64,000 nt of DNA. It comes from Brevibacterium sp. JSBI002 (GTDB lineage: Bacteria > Actinomycetota > Actinomycetes > Actinomycetales > Brevibacteriaceae). Below, piece by piece: positions 1-8,173 of this stretch. The notes under the pieces were generated by a model that saw nothing but the letters and a program-made list of their open reading frames with translations, searched no databases and was not told the origin of the DNA. The stretch's first letter is position 1. Each line of letters starts with the position of its first letter. The stretch spans positions 1,302,001-1,366,000 of the forward strand of contig NZ_CP110341.1 in assembly GCF_026013965.1 (NCBI RefSeq). The letters are read 5' to 3'. The position numbers and the translations under genes are program-made.

Positions 1-96
1 CTCCTCGGCGGCGGAATCCTCACCGAGGACGGCCACCTCGGCGTCGACTTCGCCGGGCAGGTTCGCCTCGGCGTCGGTCTGCAGATCATCGCTCAT
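1..96 (-). CDS. Probable acyl-CoA carboxylase epsilon subunit, N-terminal part
   Basis: Only the first 32 codons are present; the gene runs off the window edge. The visible start is acidic ([18 protein letters not shown]) with no domain. Its ATG overlaps the stop codon of the carboxylase beta chain as ATGA, so the two are probably co-translated. In mycobacteria the small epsilon subunit gene accE5 directly follows accD5 in this order, and epsilon subunits often have a charged, disordered N-terminus. The name rests on position alone; a Maf-like or unrelated protein cannot be excluded. Confidence 0.5.
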   Translation of the reverse strand, partial: MSDDLQTDAEANLPGEVDAEVAVLGEDSAAEE

Positions 97-1673
97 AGGG
101 GGATGTTACCGTGCTTGCGCGCGGGAGCGTCGACGTGCTTGTTCTTCAGCGCGCGCAGGGAACGCACGATCCGGCTGCGGGTCTCGCTCGGCTTGATGAC
201 GGCGTCGATGTAGCCTTCCTCGGCGGCCAGGTACGGGTTGAGCAGCGCATCCTCGTAGTCCTGGATGAGTTCGGCACGTGCCGCTTCGACATCCTCACCG
301 GCCTCTTCGACGGCCTTGAGCTTGCGGCGATAGACGATGTTCGCCGCACCCTGGGCACCCATGACCGCGATCTGCGCGCTCGGCCAGGCGAGATTGATAT
401 CGGCACCGAGCTGTTTCGACCCCATCACGCAGTACGCGCCGCCATAGGCCTTGCGGGTGATGAGGGTGACGAGCGGAACGGTGGCTTCACCGTAGGCGTA
501 GATGAGCTTGGCGCCGCGGCGGATGATGCCGCCGTACTCCTGATCGGTGCCCGGCAGGAACCCGGGAACATCGACGAAGGTGAGGATCGGCAGGTTGAAG
601 GCATCGCAGAGGCGCACGAAGCGTGCGGCCTTCTCCGAGGCGTCGATGTCGAGGGTGCCGGCCAACTGCATGGGCTGGTTGGCGATGACGCCGACACTGA
701 CACCTTCGACGCGGCCGAAGCCGGTGACGACGTTCGGAGCGAAGAGCTCCGAGACCTGCAGGAAATCGCCGTCGTCGAGGACCGTGGTGACCACGTCGAG
801 GATGTCGTAGGGCTGCGAGGGCGAATCCGGCATAAGCGTATCCAGCGCTTCGTCCTCGGGAGTCACCGACAGATCGGACTCGAACTCGTCGGCATCGGCC
901 GGGTCGAGGTTGTTCTGTGGCAGGAACGAGAGCAGATCGCGCACATAGTTGAGCGCATCGTCCTCGTCGGAAGCCAGATAGTGGGCGTTTCCCGACACGG
1001 TGTTGTTCGTCCGTCCGCCGCCGAGTTCCTCATGGCCGACGGACTCTCCCGTGACGGTCTTGATGACGTCGGGGCCGGTGATGTACATGTGGCTGATCTG
1101 ATCGACCATGATCGTGACGTCGGTCAGGGCGGGGGAGTACACGGCGCCGCCGGCCGAGGGGCCCATGATGAGCGAGATCTGCGGGATCACTCCGGACGAG
1201 GCGACATTGAGGCGGAAGATCTCCGCGAACAGCGCAATCGATCCGACGCCTTCCTGGATCCGGGCGCCTCCCGAGTCGTTGATGCCGATGATCGGGCAGC
1301 CGAGCTTGAGAGCGAGCTTCTGCACCTTGACGATCTTGCGGCCGTTGGCTTCGGCCAGGGAGCCGCCGAGGACGGTGAAGTCGTGAGCGAAGACCGCGAC
1401 GGTCTTGCCTTCGATCGTGCCCAGTCCGCAGACGACTCCGTCACCGTCGGGGCGGTTGTCCTGCATCCCGAACTGGTGATTGTGATGGCGGGCGAATTCG
1501 TCGATCTCCTGGAAGGAATCGGCGTCGAGGAGAGCTGCAATGCGTTCACGGGCGGTCTGCTTGCCGCGCTTGTGCTGGTTGTCCACCGAGCGCTGATTGC
1601 CCGCGTGGGCTGCTTCTCGGCGCTGGGTGAAAGCGTCGATGCGCTCGGCTGTGGTCCGTGGAGTATCCGTCAT
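93..1673 (-). CDS. pccB: Acyl-CoA (propionyl/acetyl) carboxylase, carboxyltransferase beta subunit
   Basis: A 526-residue biotin-dependent carboxyltransferase that moves the carboxyl group from carboxybiotin to acetyl- or propionyl-CoA, giving malonyl- or methylmalonyl-CoA for lipid synthesis. The N-terminal crotonase-like half carries [11 protein letters not shown] and [14 protein letters not shown]; the C-terminal half carries [23 protein letters not shown] and [17 protein letters not shown]. Length is typical of the AccD5/PccB group. I start at the ATG at 1673 ([12 protein letters not shown]); the open frame extends 16 codons further without family-like sequence. Divergent birA is the enzyme that biotinylates the partner alpha chain, which is not in this window. 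Residue 415 is Cys at the position usually linked to substrate choice (see findings). Confidence 0.93.
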   Translation of the reverse strand: MTDTPRTTAERIDAFTQRREAAHAGNQRSVDNQHKRGKQTARERIAALLDADSFQEIDEFARHHNHQFGMQDNRPDGDGVVCGLGTIEGKTVAVFAHDFTVLGGSLAEANGRKIVKVQKLALKLGCPIIGINDSGGARIQEGVGSIALFAEIFRLNVASSGVIPQISLIMGPSAGGAVYSPALTDVTIMVDQISHMYITGPDVIKTVTGESVGHEELGGGRTNNTVSGNAHYLASDEDDALNYVRDLLSFLPQNNLDPADADEFESDLSVTPEDEALDTLMPDSPSQPYDILDVVTTVLDDGDFLQVSELFAPNVVTGFGRVEGVSVGVIANQPMQLAGTLDIDASEKAARFVRLCDAFNLPILTFVDVPGFLPGTDQEYGGIIRRGAKLIYAYGEATVPLVTLITRKAYGGAYCVMGSKQLGADINLAWPSAQIAVMGAQGAANIVYRRKLKAVEEAGEDVEAARAELIQDYEDALLNPYLAAEEGYIDAVIKPSETRSRIVRSLRALKNKHVDAPARKHGNIPL

Positions 1674-1704
1674 GTATCCACAATAACGATGACGTGAGAC
1701 TTCG

Positions 1705-1741
1705 TTGTGCACTCTCACCAAAAGAATCTAGAGTGGACTGG
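1705..1741 (+). promoter_or_regulatory. Candidate leaderless promoter of birA
   Basis: TTGTGC (1705-1710), an 18-base spacer and TAGAGT (1729-1734) lie just before the GTG start codon of birA at 1741. Transcription would start at or next to the GTG, so the mRNA would have no leader. No ribosome binding site is visible before the GTG. Confidence 0.55.
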
Positions 1742-2613
1742 TGAACAGCCAACACAATTCCCTCCTCGTCGACGTCGACTCAGTGCGCCGCACCGCCGCG
1801 GACCGTGGTCTCTCGCTCCCGCCGCTGATCTGGGACGATATCTGTACGTCGACGAATGACGAACTTGCGCGAATGGTTCGAGAAGGAGCCGGCGCCGGTT
1901 CGCCCGTGGCCGAATTCACCATCCGCGGCACCGACTTCCAGAACGCCGGACACGGCCGACTGGGCCGGACCTGGACGGTGCCTGCCCGCCGGTCGCTGAC
2001 GTGGTCGATTCTGCTCACACCCCCGCCCGGGTTCTCCCAGTGGGGATGGATCCCGCTCATCGCCGGTGAGGCCGTGCATTCCGCCGTCACCGAGGCGGGG
2101 GTGCCCGCCGCGATCAAATGGCCCAACGATGTGCTCACCGCCGAGGGCAGGAAGCTGTGCGGGATCCTCGCCCGCGTCGAACCCCTGGCCGCCGGACCGC
2201 AGATCGTGTTGGGGATGGGGCTCAACACCCGGTTGGAGCCTGCCGATCTGCCGCGCGAGGACGCGAGCTCTCTGGCGATCGAAACCGGAGCCGACGGTTC
2301 AGAAATTGATCATGAAGCGTTGCTAGTCTCGATTCTCGGCACACTGATCCCCTGCTACAGAGAGCTGATCGACTATGGAGATGAGGATTTCCGCGACAGC
2401 CGCACAGCGCGGAGAGTGCGTGATCATATGGTGACGCTCGGATCGAGGGTTCGGGTGGAGAAGCCCGACGGTTCCGACATCGTCGGCACCGCGACGGGGC
2501 TGGACGCCGGCGCCGACATCATCATCGACGATCAGGTGTGCTTAAGCGCCGGAGACGTCCACCACCTGCGTCCGGCCGCGTCCCCGACGTCTGCGGAGAG
2601 GAGCGAAGACTGA
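1741..2613 (+). CDS. birA: Biotin--[acetyl-CoA-carboxylase] ligase
   Basis: A 290-residue biotin protein ligase that makes biotinyl-5'-AMP and attaches biotin to the carrier lysine of acyl-CoA carboxylases. It shows the biotinyl-AMP binding loop as GHGRLGRTW, the KWPNDVL motif and a C-terminal SH3-like domain (VTLGSRVRVEKPDG). There is no N-terminal HTH, so it is a mono-functional (class I) ligase rather than a repressor. The GTG start sits 6 bases after a TAGAGT box, which suggests a leaderless message. It is divergent from the carboxylase beta gene, and its stop codon overlaps the next start as TGATG. Confidence 0.93.
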   Translation: MNSQHNSLLVDVDSVRRTAADRGLSLPPLIWDDICTSTNDELARMVREGAGAGSPVAEFTIRGTDFQNAGHGRLGRTWTVPARRSLTWSILLTPPPGFSQWGWIPLIAGEAVHSAVTEAGVPAAIKWPNDVLTAEGRKLCGILARVEPLAAGPQIVLGMGLNTRLEPADLPREDASSLAIETGADGSEIDHEALLVSILGTLIPCYRELIDYGDEDFRDSRTARRVRDHMVTLGSRVRVEKPDGSDIVGTATGLDAGADIIIDDQVCLSAGDVHHLRPAASPTSAERSED

Positions 2614-4343
2614 TGGCGGTTTCGGACTTCACCGCCGGATTCGACATCGTCGAACCGGAGCGGCTGGGCACACCCGAGGTCGGAGACGCCGCTGGCACCT
2701 CCACGGAGGCTCGGCCGGCCGACGCCGGCACTCAGGCGCACAGCGACACGCCCCGGTCCGCCGACGCGTCTCAGCCGAATGCTCAGTCCCAGGCCGATGT
2801 CGCACCCCGTTCGGAGACCGATGCCGAATCCTGGTCGGAGTCGGAGAGTCGGTCCGACCCTGATTCTGCACCGAGCCCGGATTCGAACGACGACGGTGAG
2901 ACCTCGTCGAGCGCCGAGGCGGACGACCGTTTCCCGGACGCCTTCCCCGAGGAGGCGGCCGAGTCGAATGCGGGAGATCCGTACGATGACGTCGACGGTG
3001 ACGACGAGCCTGTCGGCGGCCTGACGGGATCCGCTCCTCAGGCAGGAGAGGTCGGCGCGCAGCTCGCCGACGAAGTGACGGCCGATCACGGCGCAGCCTC
3101 CGCGGTCCCCGCGGAGCCTGCCGATGCCGATGCGGCCGATGCCGACCCGGACATCGATGTCGATGAGGACTTCTTCAGCGGACTGCGCGAGGATCCGCGG
3201 ACCACAGCGCTGCCGATCATCGACGAGGACGACGCCGATGGAGTTCTCGATGCCGATGGTCCCGACTTCGACGACACGATCTATGAGACTCGCTCCGCGG
3301 CCGAACGACTCGAAGAGATCCTGCTTGATGGCAAACGCGTCCTCGACCGGCGGGAGGCCGCGAAACTCGGCGGGATCTCCACGGTCTCGGCCCGGAAGAT
3401 GTGGCGGGCCCTCGGCATGTCCCAGGCGAAGCCGACGGACAAGGCCTACACCGTCAGCGATGCGCACGCCCTGCGGATCTGGGCCAAGCCCGTCGCCGAC
3501 GGACTCATCGACCAGACCACCGCGCTGTCCCTGGCTCGGGCGATCGGGCAGACGACGGACCGCCTCGTCGTCTGGCAGATGGAGACCCTCGTCGAATTCC
3601 TCACCGAGGAGAAGGGACTGACCGACCCCGAAGCACGCCGGGATGCCCTGGCCGTCGTCGAAGAGATGATCGACCCGCTGCAGAAGATGCTCACGTACTC
3701 CTGGCGGCGCAACCTCGCCGACGTCATGGGCCGTCTCAACGTCAACGTCTCCGACGGGCTGGCCATGGACAACCGGCAGGGCTGGTACGACTCCTCGATG
3801 CCGTTGGCCCGCGCCGTCGGATTCATCGACCTCGTCTCCTTCACCCGCCTGTCACAGAAGATGGAGCCACGGCAGCTGGCGGACATGGTCCAGGAGTTCC
3901 AGGGCATGGCCTACAACATCGTCGCCACCGGCGGCGGACGGGTCATCAAGACCGTCGGCGATGAAGTGTTCTTCGCCGCCTCGACACCGCTGGCCGGCGC
4001 CGAGATCGCCATGACGCTGATGGAGCGCGTCACCGCCGCCGAGGATCTGCCCCAGGCGCGCGTCGGCTTCGTCTGGGGCCGGGTGCTCTCCCGCCTCGGC
4101 GATATCTTCGGCTCCAGCGTCAACCTCGCCGCCCGCCTGACAGCAGTGGCCGATCCCGGAACGATCTTCACCGACGAGGAGACCGCGCGAGTGCTCTCGG
4201 CCTCGGACGACTACGTCTTCGAACCGCGCGATTCGATTTCGCTGCACGGACTCGGCGAGACCGCCATCGGTGAGATGAAGCGCGGCACCGCAGCCAAGAT
4301 GCGCCTCGACCTCGACGACGATCCCGAGAACTCAGACCAGTGA
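2613..4343 (+). CDS. Class III adenylate cyclase with pH-sensing-type regulatory domain
   Basis: A 576-residue protein. Residues 1 to about 225 are acidic, Ser/Asp/Glu-rich and probably disordered. Residues 230-370 (from RLEEILLDGKRVL to METLVEFLTEEKG) resemble the alpha-helical regulatory domain of mycobacterial cyclases such as Rv1264 and Rv2212. The C-terminal catalytic domain has both metal-binding aspartates (D406 in GFIDLVSFT, D450 in KTVGDEVFF), the adenine-selecting pair K446 and D497, and the transition-state pair N504/R508 (VNLAARL), so activity on ATP is expected as a homodimer. No membrane segment. The ATG at 2613 is preceded by GGAGAGGAG and overlaps the birA stop codon; the open frame upstream lies inside birA. 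Confidence 0.88.
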   Translation: MAVSDFTAGFDIVEPERLGTPEVGDAAGTSTEARPADAGTQAHSDTPRSADASQPNAQSQADVAPRSETDAESWSESESRSDPDSAPSPDSNDDGETSSSAEADDRFPDAFPEEAAESNAGDPYDDVDGDDEPVGGLTGSAPQAGEVGAQLADEVTADHGAASAVPAEPADADAADADPDIDVDEDFFSGLREDPRTTALPIIDEDDADGVLDADGPDFDDTIYETRSAAERLEEILLDGKRVLDRREAAKLGGISTVSARKMWRALGMSQAKPTDKAYTVSDAHALRIWAKPVADGLIDQTTALSLARAIGQTTDRLVVWQMETLVEFLTEEKGLTDPEARRDALAVVEEMIDPLQKMLTYSWRRNLADVMGRLNVNVSDGLAMDNRQGWYDSSMPLARAVGFIDLVSFTRLSQKMEPRQLADMVQEFQGMAYNIVATGGGRVIKTVGDEVFFAASTPLAGAEIAMTLMERVTAAEDLPQARVGFVWGRVLSRLGDIFGSSVNLAARLTAVADPGTIFTDEETARVLSASDDYVFEPRDSISLHGLGETAIGEMKRGTAAKMRLDLDDDPENSDQ

Positions 4344-4431
4344 CCGAGGGCTGAGCCCGACACCGAGGTGGTGGCCGCAGCAGTTGTGCCGACCGGTGGG
4401 GCCCGGCCCCGCCGTGGAGTCGGCTCCGAGC

Positions 4432-7194
4432 TCAGAACAGGGCGGAGTCGTCGTCCTCGTCGTCTTCGTCGTGGGAGACGATCACGGCGCCTTCGGTGTC
4501 GAACTTCGACCGTGCGATCTCGTCCTTGGCCTCATCGAGGTCGAGATCGAGCTCATCAAAACTCGTCGCCAGTCCCTGCTGTCCCCGCTGCTCCTTGCCT
4601 GCGGATCGTTTTCCGCCGGACTTCGGCTTCTTGTCGCCGGTGCCGGACGCAGAATCCGCGTTCGCCTCGGCGTCGGCTGATGCCTCAGTCGATTCGTCGC
4701 CGTCGGTCGCCGGGGAATGGTCGTGGGATTCGGCGCCGCCGAGGCGGGGCAGGGTGCCGATGACATCGATCTTCGACTCCAAGGGCGATCCCGTCCCGTC
4801 GCGACGGGACAGTTCGGCCGGAAGCGTGCGTGCACCGCCGGCGGTGGCTGCCGCCTGCGGAGAGTCGCCGACCCAGGCCAGCGACAGTTCGGTCTCGCCC
4901 TTGAGGAACTTGTGGGCGCGCACCCCGGAGGTGGCGCGACCCTTGGTCGGGAACTCGGAGAATTCGCTGACCTTGATCGACGACGATGGGGCACCGTAGA
5001 AGTTCTCACCGCTGGCGATCGTGACGACCGCGAAGCTGCCGAGCTCGGCATCCGCGGCACCGTCCTCGTCGGTCTTCGCCGCCTTCGGGGTCATACCGAA
5101 GAAGATCACCTTCGCCTCGGCGGTCACCTTGATTCCGGCCACGCCCGAGGCGTTCCAGCCCTGTGCACGCAGTCCGGAGGCGTCGAAGGCGAGCAGCTGA
5201 GCATTCGAGGTCACGAACACGGAGAGGGAATCGTCGATGTCCTCGGGTTGGGCGACTCCGACAACGGAGTCCTTGTCCTTGAGGGTGATGGCTTCCCATT
5301 CGTTCTTGTTCGGCCGACCGGCCACCGACACGCGTTTGACGACGCCGTCGGCGGTGCCGAGGACGAATTCCCGGTCGAGGTCGATCAGACCGATGATCTT
5401 CTCGTTCTTCTCCAGCGCCGCATATTCGGCGATCTTCACACCGCCGGCGACATTGGGCCGTGCCGCGGCCGGCGGCAGGGCGGGCAGATCGACGACGTCG
5501 ACCATGTGCAGGCGACCGGTGGTGGTGATGGCGCCGACCTTGCCCTGAGTGGTGGTGACGATCTCCGAGACCAGCGCATCATGGCTGGAGCGGCGACCCT
5601 CACGTGCCAGCGGAGCGGCATCCGAGGTGCGCGCAATGCGTCCGGAGGTCGACAGCAGCACCCGGCAGGGAGAATCGGCGATCTTGAGGTTCGCCGGCGC
5701 CTTCTTGCCTTTGGCCGTCAGCTCCTTCATCGAGCCTTCGATGAGGACGGTGCGTCGCGGAGAGCCGATGACCTCGGCCGTGGACTCCAGTTCCGAGGCG
5801 ACGAGCTCCCGCAGCTTCGCCTCATCGGCGAGCAGTGATTCGAGGTAGTCGATCGTCTTCCTCAGCTCGTCGCGTTCGGCCTCGAGTTCGAGACGCGAGA
5901 ACTTCGTGAGCCGACGCAGCTGCAGATCGAGGATGTAGGTCGCCTGCAGCTCGGAGAGCTCGAAGACGTCCATGAGGCGGGTGCGGGCCGTGGCCGCATC
6001 GTCCGAGGAGCGGATGAGCTGGATGACCTCATCGATGTCGAGGATCGCAATGAGCAGACCTTCGACGAGGTGGAGCCGGTCCTTGGCCTTGCGCAGCTGG
6101 AATACCGTGCGCCTGCGCACCACGTCGATGCGATGGGAGAGGTAGACCATGAGCAGCTCGCGCAGTCCCAAGGTCCGCGGCTGCCCCTCGACGAGGCAGA
6201 CGTTGTTGATGCTGAACGATTCCTCGAGGGGGGTCTGGCGGTAGAGCTCGGCCAGCACGGCCTCGGGGTTGAAGCCGTTCTTCACACCGATGACCAGACG
6301 CATGCCGTTCTTGCGATCCGAATAGTCATCGATCGAGGCGATTCCGGACAGCTTCTTCGCCCCGACCGCGTCCTTGACCTTCGACACGACCTTCTCCGGT
6401 CCCACGAGGTAGGGCAGCTCGGTGACGACGATTCCCTTGCGGCGGGCACTGATGTTCTCGATGGACACAGTGGCTCGGGTGCGGAACGTGCCGCGACCGA
6501 TCTCGTAGGCCTCGCGTACTCCGTCGAGGCCGATGATCCGCCCGCCGGTGGGCAGATCCGGGCCGGGGATGAAGCGCATGAGCTCCGAGAGTCCGGCTTC
6601 CGGATTGCGGATGAGGTGGGCGCAGGCGGCGATGACTTCGCCCGGATTGTGCGGGGCCATGTTCGTGGCCATGCCGACGGCGATGCCCGACGCGCCGTTG
6701 ATGAGCAGATTCGGGAAGGCACTGGGCAGGACCTCGGGCTGAGTGAGCGTGTTGTCGTAGTTCGGCACGAAGTCGACGACGTCTTCGTCGAGCCCGGCGA
6801 TCATGTGCATCGACGCGGTCGTCAGTCGAGCCTCGGTGTAGCGCGGGGCAGCGGGACCATCGTCGAGGGAGCCGAAGTTGCCGTGGCCGTCGACCAGGGG
6901 CACACGCATGATGAAGCCCTGACTGAGGCGCACGAGGGCGTCATAGATCGCGGTGTCGCCGTGCGGGTGGAGCTTGCCCATGACATCGCCGACGATGCGC
7001 GAGGACTTCACATGTCCGCGGTCAGGGCGCAGCCCCATATCGCCCATCTGGTAGACGATGCGACGCTGGACGGGTTTGAGGCCGTCCCTGGCATCGGGCA
7101 GTGCGCGGGAGTGGATGACCGAGACCGCATATTCGAGGAACGAACTCTCCATCTCTGAGGAGACGTCGACTTCGATGACTCTGCCTTCGGGCAT
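4432..7194 (-). CDS. parC: Topoisomerase IV-like / second DNA gyrase subunit A
   Basis: A 920-residue type IIA topoisomerase A subunit, which cuts and rejoins DNA with a GyrB/ParE partner that is not in the window. The active-site tyrosine is Y119 (AAPRYTEARL), after the quinolone-region motif KLHPHGDTAIYDALVRLSQ. The C-terminal beta-pinwheel is present, but I see no canonical GyrA box (QRRGG-G type), which fits decatenation more than negative supercoiling. The last 160 residues are low-complexity and acidic, ending in DEDDEDDDSALF. The start at 7194 (MPEGRVIEVD) has AGGAG a few bases upstream; the frame extends six codons further. Convergent with the cyclase gene. Confidence 0.88.
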   Translation of the reverse strand: MPEGRVIEVDVSSEMESSFLEYAVSVIHSRALPDARDGLKPVQRRIVYQMGDMGLRPDRGHVKSSRIVGDVMGKLHPHGDTAIYDALVRLSQGFIMRVPLVDGHGNFGSLDDGPAAPRYTEARLTTASMHMIAGLDEDVVDFVPNYDNTLTQPEVLPSAFPNLLINGASGIAVGMATNMAPHNPGEVIAACAHLIRNPEAGLSELMRFIPGPDLPTGGRIIGLDGVREAYEIGRGTFRTRATVSIENISARRKGIVVTELPYLVGPEKVVSKVKDAVGAKKLSGIASIDDYSDRKNGMRLVIGVKNGFNPEAVLAELYRQTPLEESFSINNVCLVEGQPRTLGLRELLMVYLSHRIDVVRRRTVFQLRKAKDRLHLVEGLLIAILDIDEVIQLIRSSDDAATARTRLMDVFELSELQATYILDLQLRRLTKFSRLELEAERDELRKTIDYLESLLADEAKLRELVASELESTAEVIGSPRRTVLIEGSMKELTAKGKKAPANLKIADSPCRVLLSTSGRIARTSDAAPLAREGRRSSHDALVSEIVTTTQGKVGAITTTGRLHMVDVVDLPALPPAAARPNVAGGVKIAEYAALEKNEKIIGLIDLDREFVLGTADGVVKRVSVAGRPNKNEWEAITLKDKDSVVGVAQPEDIDDSLSVFVTSNAQLLAFDASGLRAQGWNASGVAGIKVTAEAKVIFFGMTPKAAKTDEDGAADAELGSFAVVTIASGENFYGAPSSSIKVSEFSEFPTKGRATSGVRAHKFLKGETELSLAWVGDSPQAAATAGGARTLPAELSRRDGTGSPLESKIDVIGTLPRLGGAESHDHSPATDGDESTEASADAEANADSASGTGDKKPKSGGKRSAGKEQRGQQGLATSFDELDLDLDEAKDEIARSKFDTEGAVIVSHDEDDEDDDSALF

Positions 7195-7341
7195 GGAACT
7201 CCTTTGACGCACGAACTGTTCGATTCGAACACCCGCCCGCGCCGAGGCCTGACCTCAGCGGGGGAGGGCACCCGTCGATTCTAGCGTTCGATTTGCGCTC
7301 TCCGGCTCAATCGAGCATTCCCGGAGGGTCTGTGTCGAAGT

Positions 7342-7896
7342 TCAGGCGCTGTCGCGGCTGCCGCGCAGCCACTGGAAGAACTCCCTCATGTAGGCCTCGA
7401 CATGTGCACGATCAGCCGTGCCGGCGACGAGTTCGCTGACCATCATGCCCGCGACCGAGCTGTTGACCCGCTCCGCGTGGTCGGCGTCGATGCCGGCGAA
7501 GCGCATGATGAATTCCCTGATCGCACGGAGGTTCTTCTCCTTGGCGATCACTGCCTCCGGCGGCAGTGCCGGATCCAAGCTGAGCATCATCATGGTGTAG
7601 AACCGATTGCGATCCGTGGTCAGCCAGTTCATGCAGAAGTCGATGGCGACCTCGATAGCGTCCGCGCCCGGAGTACGCACCAGCTCCGGCAGGCGCTCGA
7701 GCTGCTGGGAGTTGAGCTCACCGATGCGCTCCATGATTCCGGTGATCAGGGCATCGCGGGTGCGGTAGACATTCGAAGTCGACCCCACCGGCAGTTCGGC
7801 CAGTGCATCGACTGCCCGATGGGTGAGCCCGCGGACTCCTTGTTCGGCGACTACGGCGATCGCGGAGTCGGTGACGACGTCTCTGCGCGAAATCAT
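7342..7896 (-). CDS. TetR family transcriptional regulator
   Basis: A 184-residue regulator. The N-terminal HTH region is visible (AIAVVAEQGVRGLTHRAVDALAELPVGSTSNVYRTRDAL), followed by an all-helical C-terminal ligand domain with a Met-rich stretch (FYTMMMLSLDP). The ligand and targets are unknown. No transporter or enzyme is paired with it; neighbours are the topoisomerase and the acetyltransferase fusion, both on the same strand. An inverted repeat 112 bases upstream (8008-8029) could be its own operator. Confidence 0.85.
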   Translation of the reverse strand: MISRRDVVTDSAIAVVAEQGVRGLTHRAVDALAELPVGSTSNVYRTRDALITGIMERIGELNSQQLERLPELVRTPGADAIEVAIDFCMNWLTTDRNRFYTMMMLSLDPALPPEAVIAKEKNLRAIREFIMRFAGIDADHAERVNSSVAGMMVSELVAGTADRAHVEAYMREFFQWLRGSRDSA

Positions 7897-8007
7897 GACT
7901 GTGAGGCCTCGCTCTCATGGGACACCCGCTGAATGCGGACGCCTGGGACGGTGGATGACCAGTGACTGGCCACAGACGGTGGCCGCCGGAGCGGCCATCC
8001 ATTAAAA

Positions 8008-8029
8008 CACGAATTCATAACATTTCGTG
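8008..8029. promoter_or_regulatory. Inverted repeat, possible TetR operator
   Basis: CACGAA (8008-8013) and TTCGTG (8024-8029) form exact 6-base arms around a 10-base AT-rich spacer, in the 277-base stretch between the TetR gene and the acetyltransferase gene. Size and position suit a TetR-family operator, but the arms are short. Confidence 0.3.
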
Positions 8030-8173
8030 GTGAACGGATACAGACACTACCCGTCAAGTCTGCGAATTGGTATAGGACGCGCCAATATGGCGCTTGGACA
8101 CCGAAAGTCGAAGGCTTCCTGCGGAGGGCGTGGATTCTCCTTTCAGCTGGGCGGGTGTCTGCTCCGAACCGTC

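Noticed and set aside
111..1697. A 528-codon plus-strand open frame
   Set aside because: It is antisense to the carboxylase beta gene with its clear family motifs, and the predicted protein has no domain.
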